DNA from: Desulfobaculum sp044987625
GTDB lineage: Bacteria > Desulfobacterota > Desulfovibrionia > Desulfovibrionales > Desulfovibrionaceae
Length of the DNA stretch: 64,000 nt
Assembly (NCBI RefSeq): GCF_044987625.1
Contig: NZ_JBJDSB010000002.1
Location: 1 to 64,000 of the forward strand
Direction of reading: 5' to 3'
Made by a program: the position numbers and the translations under genes. The notes below the pieces were generated by a model that was given only the letters and a program-made list of their open reading frames with translations, had not been told where the DNA came from and did not search any database. This document shows, in pieces, positions 1 to 7,304 of this stretch (position 1 is its first letter; every line of letters starts with the position of its first letter).

Positions 1-63
1 GCTCTCGGCTCTCGGCTCTCGGCTCTCGGCTCTCGGCTCTCGGCTCTCGGCTCTCGGCTCTCG
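1..63. repeat. 7-bp tandem repeat (GCTCTCG x9)
   Basis: Nine perfect head-to-tail copies of GCTCTCG fill the first 63 bases, so the array may continue outside the window. It lies just past the 3' end of the minus-strand MBL hydrolase, with nine bases between. The unit is not a multiple of three and no ORF runs through it. It could be a slippage-prone intergenic microsatellite. Confidence 0.95.
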
Positions 64-71
64 CTTGTGTT

Positions 72-836
72 CTATCCGGCGTCGGCGGGGGCGTCTACGG
101 TGATGGTGCAGGACTCCCCAAGGCGCGCTGCGGCAAAGACCTGCATTCCCGGCCGCGCCACCTGCTGCGCAAAATCCGGCAGGTGCGCCGTGTTGCCAAA
201 GCTGTGCATGGGCACAAGGCATGCCGGGCGCACGGCGTCCGCAAACCGTGCCGCGCCGGAGAGGCCAGGCAGGCGCGGATCGCAGTTGGTGAGGGCGATA
301 TGCGGGGCAAAGGCGCGAACGTGCTCGATGGCGGCGCTAAAATACTCCGCCGTAAAGGCGTTGGCCGCGTCGCCCGCTTCCGGCCATATCCACTCGGCAA
401 GGTCGCCGCCGTAATATATGCGCCAGCCGCCAAGGCGGATGAGAAACGCCGCGCCAAGGTCGTTGCTGGCCATGGCCGATACGGACACCCCGTCGTCAAC
501 GCGCGTCCACGGTCCGGGCGCGGGCGGCGGGTCGCCGGGGTCGGGGATAGCCGCGCCGGGTAGGTCCAGCTCGGGCACCATATCCGGAACGTCGTCGGAG
601 AGGATATACCGCGAGCTTCGGGCAACGGCGAGGATGTCTCGAATATCCGCCGAACAGTGGTCGCCGTGGCTGTGGGAGAATGCGGCGATGGCGTCTTGGC
701 CGGTGACCAGTTGGGTCAGCGCTGTGGCGGCCTCTGCCGGGCGCTGGTCCGGTGCGGGCCAGTCAAAGACAAGCATCCGCCCGCTGGCGGCGATGCAAAA
801 GCAGTTGTGATGGATGGCGTGGATGCGTGCTTGCAT
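72..836 (-). CDS. MBL-fold metal-dependent hydrolase
   Basis: A 254-residue protein with the metallo-beta-lactamase metal-binding motif HSHGDH at residues 55-60. Further conserved-looking histidine and aspartate segments follow (YYGGDLAEW, then PMHSFGN near the end). The family hydrolyses diverse substrates at a di-metal centre, so the substrate cannot be named. Size and motif spacing resemble the small UlaG-like cytosolic group, and no signal peptide is seen. The ATG at 836 begins MQARIHAIHHNC. The frame is open further upstream, but that extension is proline/arginine-rich and not protein-like. No clear ribosome-binding site precedes the ATG, so the start is moderately uncertain. It is divergent from the FAD oxidoreductase. 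Confidence 0.8.
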   Translation of the reverse strand: MQARIHAIHHNCFCIAASGRMLVFDWPAPDQRPAEAATALTQLVTGQDAIAAFSHSHGDHCSADIRDILAVARSSRYILSDDVPDMVPELDLPGAAIPDPGDPPPAPGPWTRVDDGVSVSAMASNDLGAAFLIRLGGWRIYYGGDLAEWIWPEAGDAANAFTAEYFSAAIEHVRAFAPHIALTNCDPRLPGLSGAARFADAVRPACLVPMHSFGNTAHLPDFAQQVARPGMQVFAAARLGESCTITVDAPADAG

Positions 837-1058
837 AATGGATATGATGGCGTAGGCTCTCGGGTGGTGAAAAGTGTTTTTTTGCGCGCCCTCGCAGCGC
901 GCGGCGGACAGGGCCGTCAACTGGAGCATCAATTGGGGCGCCTGCGGCGAGCGCCGGGGCGGGGAAACCCGCGCCAGCCGAGGCGCTTGTGACAAAAAAC
1001 GCGGTGGACACAGCACGGGAAATATGTGATTGACAATGCCCCATTGCGGCGACGTGCG

Positions 1059-1087
1059 TTGTGCGTGCGCAGCAATTTGAGTATCCT
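1059..1087 (+). promoter_or_regulatory. Possible sigma-70 promoter for the FAD oxidoreductase operon
   Basis: TTGTGC at 1059-1064 and TATCCT at 1082-1087 are separated by 17 bases, about 80 bases before the ATG of the oxidoreductase. The -10 overlaps a small inverted repeat GTATC-CT-GATAC at 1081-1092, which might be an operator. Both hexamers are imperfect, so this is only a candidate. Confidence 0.3.
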
Positions 1088-1168
1088 GATACGATTGAAT
1101 CCACAATCCCCCTTTGCGGGAAGGACGATGCCGCGGCCCGGCCGCATGAATCGAAAAAGGGGAACGAT

Positions 1169-2230
1169 ATGAAGAGTATAATGAATTTTGCCCTGTTCCG
1201 CGACGCTCCCGGTGAGCCAAACGGACGCAGGATTGCCGTGGTCGGCGCCGGTCCTTCCGGAATGGCCGTTTCCGGCTATTTGGCCTGTCAGGGCTATCAT
1301 GTTGAAATTTTCGACAAGATGCCCAAGCCCGGCGGTCTGTTGTTTTTTGGCATTCCGGACTTCCGCCTTGCGGTGGAACGCGTTGAGGAAGCCGCCAAAA
1401 TTTTGCAAAAGGACTACGGCGTCATCTTCCACCCGTGTGTGAAAATAGTGGGGCAGGACTCCACGGACCACGACGAAGGCGACGACCTGATGCGCGAGAC
1501 CATCGCCCTTGAGGACCTGCGGAACGACTTTGACGCCGTGATGCTGTGCACCGGTTCGTGGCGTTCTCGCCGTATGGGCATCCCCGGTGAGGACCTTTCC
1601 GGCGTGCTGTCGGGTCTGGAATATCTGTTCCCCCTGCGCGGCGCGGCATGCAGCAAGGATATTTGCTACTCCGATGCCAAGGACAAGAATGTCGCCATCG
1701 TTGGCGGCGGGCTTTCCGCCGTGGACGCGGCGGACTGCGCACTGCGCAGCGGCGCAAACAAGGTCTACATGCTGTACCGCCGCACCAGCAACGAAGCCCC
1801 CGCCGGTCCCTACGAGATTGCCCTGCTGCAGGACCGTGGCGTCATCTGGCGCGAACTGACCTTGCCTGTGCGCATCCTTGGCGAGGAGACCGTAGAGGGG
1901 CTGGAGTATATCCAATGTTCCCTTGGGGAGCCTGACGAGAGCGGACGCCGCTGTCCGGTGCCCGAGTCGGGGTCCAACCAGGTGCTGGACGTGGACCTCG
2001 TCATCACCGCCGTTGGCGAATTGCCCACGGTTCCCGCCTCGGACAAGGTGGATATCGGCAAGGTGCGCAAGCAGGCCACAGGCTGGCCGCGTATGACACC
2101 GCTGGAAGGCGTCTTCCTTGCTGGCGACGCCCTGAACGGTCCCAGCAAGATTGGCTGGGCCATCACCAGCGGCCTTGAGGCGGCTCGGTCCATGGAAGAG
2201 TGGCTCGACTTTGCCGCAACCAGCGACTAG
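1169..2230 (+). CDS. GltD-like FAD/NAD(P)-binding oxidoreductase
   Basis: A 353-residue flavoprotein of the glutamate-synthase-small-chain / NfnB-like pyridine nucleotide-disulphide oxidoreductase group. The FAD-binding Rossmann motif VVGAGPSG is at residues 24-31. A second dinucleotide motif (IVGGGLSAVDAA) lies near residue 176, and the C-terminal FAD motif (GVFLAGDAL) follows. The N-terminal iron-sulfur domain of GltD is missing, and the adjacent four-cluster ferredoxin gene probably supplies that electron path. The start at 1169 is preceded by AAGGGG six bases upstream. The longer open frame has no such site. It is first of a likely three-gene operon. It probably moves electrons between NAD(P)H and the ferredoxin, with unknown final partner. 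Confidence 0.85.
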   Translation: MKSIMNFALFRDAPGEPNGRRIAVVGAGPSGMAVSGYLACQGYHVEIFDKMPKPGGLLFFGIPDFRLAVERVEEAAKILQKDYGVIFHPCVKIVGQDSTDHDEGDDLMRETIALEDLRNDFDAVMLCTGSWRSRRMGIPGEDLSGVLSGLEYLFPLRGAACSKDICYSDAKDKNVAIVGGGLSAVDAADCALRSGANKVYMLYRRTSNEAPAGPYEIALLQDRGVIWRELTLPVRILGEETVEGLEYIQCSLGEPDESGRRCPVPESGSNQVLDVDLVITAVGELPTVPASDKVDIGKVRKQATGWPRMTPLEGVFLAGDALNGPSKIGWAITSGLEAARSMEEWLDFAATSD

Positions 2231-2267
2231 CCCGCGCCACCAGCGGAATCCATCACCGGAGAACAAT

Positions 2268-2786
2268 ATGTCCGACAGCAAGAAAGACCAATGCCCAAAG
2301 ACCAAATGGGTTGATTATTCCAAGTGCATCGGGTGCGAGTCGTGCGAGGCCATTTGCAAATTCCTCCACGGTATCCCGCGCATCCAGATGACGCAGACTG
2401 ACGAGGGGCTGGCGTTTCCCCTCTACTGCCACCACTGCGAGAACCCGCAGTGCATTAAGGCTTGCCCCGCGGGCGCCATCAATAAGACCGATGAGGGCGT
2501 GGTTATCCATAGCCCCACCATCTGTCGCGGATGCCGCGCCATGAAGTGTATGGAGGCCTGCCCCTTCAACGCCATCTACCACGCAGGCGGCGTGGTGCCG
2601 GTTACCAAGTGTGACCTGTGCGCCGCGCGCCGCCGCCGGGGCCTTGGCCCGGCCTGTGTGGCCATCTGTCCGGCAGAAGCCATCTACTTTGTGGACCGCG
2701 AGGAGCTGCAGGAACTCCGGACCAAGGAGTCCCTGTCCGCCCAGAAGCTGGTTATGAAGCAGATACGGCAGATGCGGGGCAAATAA
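2268..2786 (+). CDS. Four-cluster 4Fe-4S ferredoxin-type electron transfer protein
   Basis: A 172-residue protein of the DmsB/HycB/HybA type. Sixteen cysteines fall in four groups: CIGCESCEAIC, CHHCENPQCIKAC, CRGCRAMKCMEAC, and CDLC followed by CVAIC after a basic insert (RRRRG). This predicts four [4Fe-4S] clusters, a molecular wire usually paired with a catalytic subunit. There is no Tat or Sec signal, so it is cytoplasmic. GGAG lies seven bases before the ATG. It starts 37 bases after the FAD oxidoreductase and is followed by a strong terminator. The two proteins very likely form a complex. Confidence 0.88.
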   Translation: MSDSKKDQCPKTKWVDYSKCIGCESCEAICKFLHGIPRIQMTQTDEGLAFPLYCHHCENPQCIKACPAGAINKTDEGVVIHSPTICRGCRAMKCMEACPFNAIYHAGGVVPVTKCDLCAARRRRGLGPACVAICPAEAIYFVDREELQELRTKESLSAQKLVMKQIRQMRGK

Positions 2787-2800
2787 CACGACCGACCACA

Positions 2801-2832
2801 AAGGCCGCGGGCACCACCCGCGGCCTTTTTTT
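2801..2832 (+). terminator. Rho-independent terminator
   Basis: Perfect 10-bp stem AGGCCGCGGG / CCCGCGGCCT with a 5-base loop and seven Ts, 15 bases after the ferredoxin stop. The next gene begins only 31 bases later, so it may be partly read through. Confidence 0.88.
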
Positions 2833-2863
2833 CTGCCAGAACCATAAAACGGGAGAAGTACCG

Positions 2864-3163
2864 ATGAGCGTTATGGCTGAAGTATCGTTGTTTCCGGTGG
2901 ACAAGGGCGTCAGCCTCAGTCCGTGGGTGGCCCGCGCCGTCACCATCGTCAAGAACAGCGGGTTGGACTATTCCCTGAACCCTATGGGGACGGTTCTTGA
3001 AGGGGAATGGGATGAGGTGAACGCCGTCATATCCCAGTGCTTCAAGGCCATCGCCGCCGAAAGCGAGCGCGTGTATATGACCGTGAAGGTCGATTACCGC
3101 GCCGGACAGGGCGGACGCATGCAGGCCAAGCCCCGCTCCGTTGAGGACAAGATGAAGGCCTAG
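2864..3163 (+). CDS. MTH1187-family thiamine-binding-type protein
   Basis: A 99-residue cytoplasmic protein with the pattern of the MTH1187/YkoF-like small alpha-beta family (PF01910). It opens with a beta strand (AEVSLFPVDKG), followed by a helix (SPWVARAVTIVKNSG). It then has the conserved YSLNPMGTVLEGEWDEV segment and a closing strand VYMTVKVDYR. Members form tetramers of ferredoxin-like folds, and some bind thiamine. GGGAGAAG precedes the ATG with five bases spacing. It has its own ribosome-binding site downstream of a terminator. The gene ends 13 bases before an 8-bp tandem repeat. Confidence 0.85.
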   Translation: MSVMAEVSLFPVDKGVSLSPWVARAVTIVKNSGLDYSLNPMGTVLEGEWDEVNAVISQCFKAIAAESERVYMTVKVDYRAGQGGRMQAKPRSVEDKMKA

Positions 3164-3176
3164 CTTTCCGCGCCTA

Positions 3177-3264
3177 CACCGGGACACCGGGACACCGGGA
3201 CACCGGGACACCGGGACACCGGGACACCGGGACACCGGGACACCGGGACACCGGGACACCGGGA
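3177..3264. repeat. 8-bp tandem repeat (CACCGGGA x11)
   Basis: Eleven perfect copies of CACCGGGA start 13 bases after the thiamine-binding gene stop. They run directly into the next terminator, so they sit in the 3' untranslated region of that transcript. Perfect identity among copies implies recent expansion by slippage. Confidence 0.97.
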
Positions 3265-3265
3265 C

Positions 3266-3299
3266 AAAAAACGTCCAGCCACTGGCTGGACGTTTTTTT
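3266..3299 (+). terminator. Bidirectional rho-independent terminator
   Basis: Stem ACGTCCAGCC / GGCTGGACGT with loop ACT. It is flanked by an A run on the left and a T run on the right, so it can serve both the plus-strand operon and the minus-strand gene at 3349-3705. Confidence 0.9.
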
Positions 3300-3348
3300 G
3301 TGTGTTGGCGCGGGTATGTGGCCGCGTAGTTGTGCTATGGCGCGGCGG

Positions 3349-3705
3349 TTAGACCTTGGTATTGAGTATGGATCGCGGGCCGCCCGGATCTGGGAGGGCG
3401 AGGGTTTTGCGGTTGCAGATGCTGTCGAGGGCTTGGGCGTTGGTGTCCGGCGTGCCCTGCCACTCCACGATTTCGTACTCCGGTTCCCAGAAGTTTTGCG
3501 ATGGCTCGGAGGATGGCGCGCCGTGCGCTTTTGCTCCCTGTGCCGCCTCACCACGGGGAATGCCCGATTTGCCGGGTTTTCCCGACAGGTCGGCCTCGTC
3601 CATAGTATACGAGCCTTCCTCGGTGGTGACGAGCAGTTCAAGCAGTTTGTGCCGTCCACAGGAACCCTTACAGCGTAGTCTTTTGTAGCTTACGTTTAGT
3701 CCCAC
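3349..3705 (-). CDS. Hypothetical protein
   Basis: A 118-residue protein I do not recognise. It begins at a GTG six bases after a perfect AAGGAG, which is why I prefer it to the upstream GTG. The N-terminus holds two close cysteines (RCKGSCGRHK) and a short strand-like stretch (LLELLVTTEEGSYTM). The middle is low complexity, and the end has YEIVEWQGTPDT. No signal peptide or membrane segment is seen. It converges on the bidirectional terminator. The good ribosome-binding site is the main support. Confidence 0.55.
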   Translation of the reverse strand: MGLNVSYKRLRCKGSCGRHKLLELLVTTEEGSYTMDEADLSGKPGKSGIPRGEAAQGAKAHGAPSSEPSQNFWEPEYEIVEWQGTPDTNAQALDSICNRKTLALPDPGGPRSILNTKV

Positions 3706-3719
3706 GTCGTGCTCCTTCA

Positions 3720-4408
3720 CAACGTTTGAGGGCCGGGGCCCGTGTGCTCAAAGTGGACGGGCCGTCGCCGTCCTGGCAATCGGTCGTCGGGGCCGGGAAC
3801 GCTGTGGTCATCCGCTTGCAGTGTGGCGGCAAGAGGCTGGCCGCCTGAGCCACGCGCACAGCGCGGGGCAGAAAGGAAGACGCACACCTTGGTAGAGTAC
3901 ATCATTGGCGGTTTTGTGCCTAGGCGGGGTGCAGGAAAAATTGAAGGAAAAGCCCGTCAGAGGCTGAATTTCACCGCAACCACCCCGCGATATTGGCGAA
4001 GTTTGCAGGGGGCCAGAATCCTTGGTGAAACTGCTGTGCGGGGCGCGGCGCAGGGGGAGGGCAAAGGCTGAAAAGGCCCATACGGCGGGTAGAATGCGCC
4101 GCGCTTGGGGGGCAGGGATGGCCGTGGTGGCGCTCACGTCAGGCCCGTTGTGGCGGGGTGAAACGTCTTGCGGAATGCGCGGCACCGTTTATGTGGACTG
4201 TTGCAGTGCAAAAATGCCCGTGTGCCGCAGAAATTTGGATGCAACGCTGTCTGTTGTGCGTGATGGTGGGGCGAGAAGTGTCGGGAATAGTGTATGTTTT
4301 TGGGTGAAAGGTCTTGCTTTTTGCAGTAGGTGTGGCATAGTTGTGCAAAAGTGTACATCTTTATCGCATCCACCGTGATGCAGGCAATTCCATTGAGGAG
4401 CGGGATTT
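3720..4408. other. Intergenic stretch without recognisable genes
   Basis: About 690 bases between the minus-strand hypothetical gene and the RRM gene. Open frames here are arginine/glycine-rich and lack ribosome-binding sites. The last 150 bases are noticeably more A+T-rich and probably hold the RRM gene promoter, but I cannot place it confidently. Confidence 0.5.
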
Positions 4409-4681
4409 ATGTCAGGTAAGAACATCTATGTTGGAAACCTTCCTTTCAGTGCCTCGGAGGACGAGGTGCGCGCCCTGTTTGAAGAGCACGGAAGCGTGAC
4501 GTCTGTACGGCTTATTGAAGACAGGTTCACCGGTCGCCCACGTGGTTTCGGTTTTGTTGAAATGGACCAAGACGGAGTGGACGCCGCCATTGAGGCCCTT
4601 GATGGCACCATGTTTGGCGGGCGCCCCCTTCGTGTGAATATTGCCAAGGACCGCCCGCGACGAGAGCGGACCCCCTGGTAG
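4409..4681 (+). CDS. RRM-domain RNA-binding protein
   Basis: A 90-residue single RNA-recognition-motif protein. RNP2 (IYVGNL, residues 6-11) and RNP1 (RGFGFVEM, residues 44-51) are both intact, followed by a basic tail (KDRPRRERTPW). Such stand-alone RRM proteins occur in several bacterial groups and bind single-stranded RNA, and some are cold-induced. GAGGAG lies about eight bases before the ATG. A strong terminator follows directly, so it is transcribed alone. Confidence 0.93.
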   Translation: MSGKNIYVGNLPFSASEDEVRALFEEHGSVTSVRLIEDRFTGRPRGFGFVEMDQDGVDAAIEALDGTMFGGRPLRVNIAKDRPRRERTPW

Positions 4682-4716
4682 CCCACCCCTTGCCTGCGCC
4701 GCATGTGCGGCGCGCC

Positions 4717-4750
4717 AAGCCCCCGGCGCCCTTCCCGGGGGCTTTTCTTT
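4717..4750 (+). terminator. Rho-independent terminator of the RRM gene
   Basis: Stem AAGCCCCCGG / CCGGGGGCTT with an 8-base loop, followed by TTTTCTTTT. It begins 35 bases after the RRM stop codon. Confidence 0.9.
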
Positions 4751-4844
4751 TCCCCGCCCACCGTGTACGCAGGCAGAACGCGTTTTTCGTAACGCAGTGG
4801 TGTGTTTGCGTGTGCAATTTGTTCGCAAGGGAAGGAATATATCC

Positions 4845-5846
4845 ATGAAAAAGCATCTGGTTTCAGCGCTCTGCGCCCTTGTGGCGGTGTTGACCCTCGT
4901 GGTGGGGTTGGCTGCGACGGCCTCTGCCGAAACGGTCATCAAGCTCGGCATCGTCACCCCGCCCGGTTCCGCGCAGCATGTGACGGCGGCGCGCTTTGCC
5001 GAGTTGGTGCAGGAGCGCTCCAACGGAGCCTACCGCGTGGAGATTTTCCACAGCGGCTCACTGGGAACGGAGACGGAGATTCTCCAGCAGGTGCAGATGG
5101 GCGCTGTGGAAATGGCCATCTGTACCCTTGGGCCTTTCGATACCTTTGTCCCGGAAGTCAAGGTCGTCAGTTTTCCGTTCATGTTCCGCGATTATGCGCA
5201 GGTGGACGAGGTTCTCTACGGGCCACTCGGTGACGAAGTGCTGGCGGCGCTGGAGCGCGCGGGCTTTAAGGGGTTGTCCTTTTCCGAGAACGGCTTCCGG
5301 AACCTTACCAACGATACGCGCCCGGTCCACAGCCTTGCCGACGTGAAGGGGCTGAAGATTCGCGTTATGCAGTCCACCCTGCATAAGGAACTGTGGCGTA
5401 CCCTTGGCGCGAACCCCACGCCCATGGGTTGGCCCATCTATTCCGAGCTGCAGCAGGGCACCATTGACGGGCAGGAAAATCCGCTGTGGGTGGTGTGGAC
5501 CGCCAAACTGTACGAAGTGCAGAAGTACCTGACCCTGACCGGGCACGTCTATTCCGCCCATGTGGACATTGCCAGCCTTGGCTGGTTCAACGCGCTGCCG
5601 GAGCAGACGCAGGCTCTGTTGAAGGACTGCATGCGCGAGGCGTCGCGCTATCAGCGGGAGTGGAACCGCACCAACGTTCAAGACTTTTTGCAGAAGCTGG
5701 AAGCCGCCGGAATGCAGGTGGAGACACAGCCGGACCTTGCGTCCTTTAAGGAGCGTGCGGAGTCGTTGACCAGCATGCCGCTGTATGCGGACCCGGCAAC
5801 GCGGGCGCTGCTGGAGAAGTTTCTGAAGGCCACAGCGGGCAAGTAA
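4845..5846 (+). CDS. TRAP transporter solute-binding protein (DctP family)
   Basis: A 333-residue periplasmic protein with a Sec signal peptide (cut after ATASA, residue 28). Family features are visible: KLGIVTPPGSAQHVTAARFAE, a conserved arginine-containing DVKGLKIRVMQS, and NPTPMGWPIYSELQQGTIDGQENP. TRAP binding proteins capture carboxylates, often dicarboxylates or keto acids, for a sodium-driven permease. AGGGAAGGAA precedes the chosen ATG, whereas the longer open frame starts inside the preceding gene. No DctQ/DctM permease genes are adjacent, so this is an orphan binding protein here. Confidence 0.93.
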   Translation: MKKHLVSALCALVAVLTLVVGLAATASAETVIKLGIVTPPGSAQHVTAARFAELVQERSNGAYRVEIFHSGSLGTETEILQQVQMGAVEMAICTLGPFDTFVPEVKVVSFPFMFRDYAQVDEVLYGPLGDEVLAALERAGFKGLSFSENGFRNLTNDTRPVHSLADVKGLKIRVMQSTLHKELWRTLGANPTPMGWPIYSELQQGTIDGQENPLWVVWTAKLYEVQKYLTLTGHVYSAHVDIASLGWFNALPEQTQALLKDCMREASRYQREWNRTNVQDFLQKLEAAGMQVETQPDLASFKERAESLTSMPLYADPATRALLEKFLKATAGK

Positions 5847-5992
5847 TTCTGGCGCAGGGGCGCCGCGCTTCTATGCGGCGTATGTGTGGCGGCCGTGTGC
5901 GGCTTTCTCAATAATGCCGGGGGGATTGGTGCCCCTGCGGCGCAGCGTTGCGGGCGCCGGGAAATGTGCAGACAACGCGGGGCGTGCTGTGT

Positions 5993-7228
5993 ATGGTGCC
6001 CGGCATGCAACAGTCCGATTCCGCCAAGCTTCGTAGGATATACCGCGATACGAATCTTCAGATCTTGTTCGGCGTGACCCTTGTGGCCGTGATGGGCGTT
6101 TCCAGCATCGCCCCGGCCCTGCCGAGGATGCTGCACGCCATGGCCATTCCGCCCGCTGAGTCGTGGTGGCTTATCTCGTCCTTTACGGTGCCGGGGGTGC
6201 TTTTTGCGCCTGTGGCCGGTGTGCTGTCCGATACCTACGGGCGCAAGGCCGTGCTGGTGCCGTCGCTGGTTATCTTTGGCCTGTTTGGCGGGCTGTGCGC
6301 GCTCACCACCAATATGTGGGTGCTGGTGGGCCTGCGCTTTCTGCAGGGCATTGGCGCGTCGTCCCTGTGGGCGCTGTGCGCCACTATTATTGGCGATATG
6401 TACGCCGGGCGCGAGCGCATGCAGGCCATGGGGTACAGCGCCAGCGTGTTGTCCATTGGCACCACCATATTCCCCCTCGTGGGCGGCGGGCTGGCGGCCG
6501 TTGGTTGGCAATGGCCCTTTGAACTGCCCCTGCTTGCCCTGCCGCTGGCCGTGGTGGTTGCGCTGTGGCTCAAGGTGCCGCAGCCGCAGGGCAAGGGCGA
6601 ATTCATGAAGCAGATGCGCCGCGCCGTTGTGCGGGCCTCGTCCCCGCGCGCGCTGTGTTTGTTCGCTACCACCGGCGCGTCCTTCATCATTTTGTACGGC
6701 GTCATCATCACCTACCTGCCCATCTATTTATCCTCCACCTTTGCGGCCACGCCGCCGGTTATCGGGTCCATCATCGCCATATCCAGCCTGACATCGGCGG
6801 GTGTGGCGTCGCAGGTGGGGCGGCTGTCCGGCTGGGTGGCGCCTCGGACGCTGCTGGTGGCGGCCTTTGTGCTGTACGCTCTGTCCGCCGTACTCATTCC
6901 GGTGATGCCGGGCGCGTGGAGTGTGGCGGTTCCTGTGCTGCTCTTTGGCGTGGCGCAGGCCTTTAATATCCCCACCGTGCAGGCGCTGCTGGCGGGGATG
7001 GCTCCCATGGAGGAGCGCGGCGCATTTATGGCCCTTAATGGCATGGTACTGCGCATTGGGCAGACCCTTGGCCCTTTGGTTATGGGCACGGCCTATGTCC
7101 TTGGGGGACTGCGCGGGGTGTTCTGGACCGGCGGCGTCATTGGTACGCTGATGGTGGCCGTGCTGACTGGTGTGTTCGTCTTCGGCCGGAGTTTGGACGG
7201 GCAGGAGGATGGGGGCGTGGCGAAGTAG
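5993..7228 (+). CDS. Major facilitator superfamily transporter (DHA1-like)
   Basis: A roughly 411-residue protein with about 12 hydrophobic segments. The MFS motif A, GVLSDTYGRKAV, lies in the first cytoplasmic loop (about residue 75), and motif-C-like GASFIILYGVIITYLP lies in the second half. The pattern fits proton-coupled drug/metabolite exporters of the Bcr/CflA or multidrug group, with unknown substrate. The start is uncertain: ATG at 5993 or 6005 both lack a strong ribosome-binding site. It lies 146 bases after the TRAP gene and ends at a terminator. Confidence 0.88.
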   Translation: MVPGMQQSDSAKLRRIYRDTNLQILFGVTLVAVMGVSSIAPALPRMLHAMAIPPAESWWLISSFTVPGVLFAPVAGVLSDTYGRKAVLVPSLVIFGLFGGLCALTTNMWVLVGLRFLQGIGASSLWALCATIIGDMYAGRERMQAMGYSASVLSIGTTIFPLVGGGLAAVGWQWPFELPLLALPLAVVVALWLKVPQPQGKGEFMKQMRRAVVRASSPRALCLFATTGASFIILYGVIITYLPIYLSSTFAATPPVIGSIIAISSLTSAGVASQVGRLSGWVAPRTLLVAAFVLYALSAVLIPVMPGAWSVAVPVLLFGVAQAFNIPTVQALLAGMAPMEERGAFMALNGMVLRIGQTLGPLVMGTAYVLGGLRGVFWTGGVIGTLMVAVLTGVFVFGRSLDGQEDGGVAK

Positions 7229-7273
7229 CGCCGCAGTAAAGGCCGGGGACGCCCCGGCCCACAATAACTTTTG

Positions 7274-7303
7274 GGCGATGCCGCATGCGGCGTCGCCTTT
7301 TTT
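7274..7303 (+). terminator. Rho-independent terminator of the MFS gene
   Basis: Stem GGCGATGCCGC / GCGGCGTCGCC (one G-T pair) followed by six Ts, 45 bases after the MFS stop. It lies directly against the end of the convergent kinase gene. Confidence 0.82.
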
Positions 7304-7304
7304 G

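Noticed and set aside
3177..3264. CRISPR array
   Set aside because: Units are 8 bases and directly adjacent, with no spacers.
4337..4352. Sigma-54-like promoter before the RRM gene (TGGCATAGTTGTGCA)
   Set aside because: The GG-to-GC spacing is one base too short and the -12 element is imperfect.
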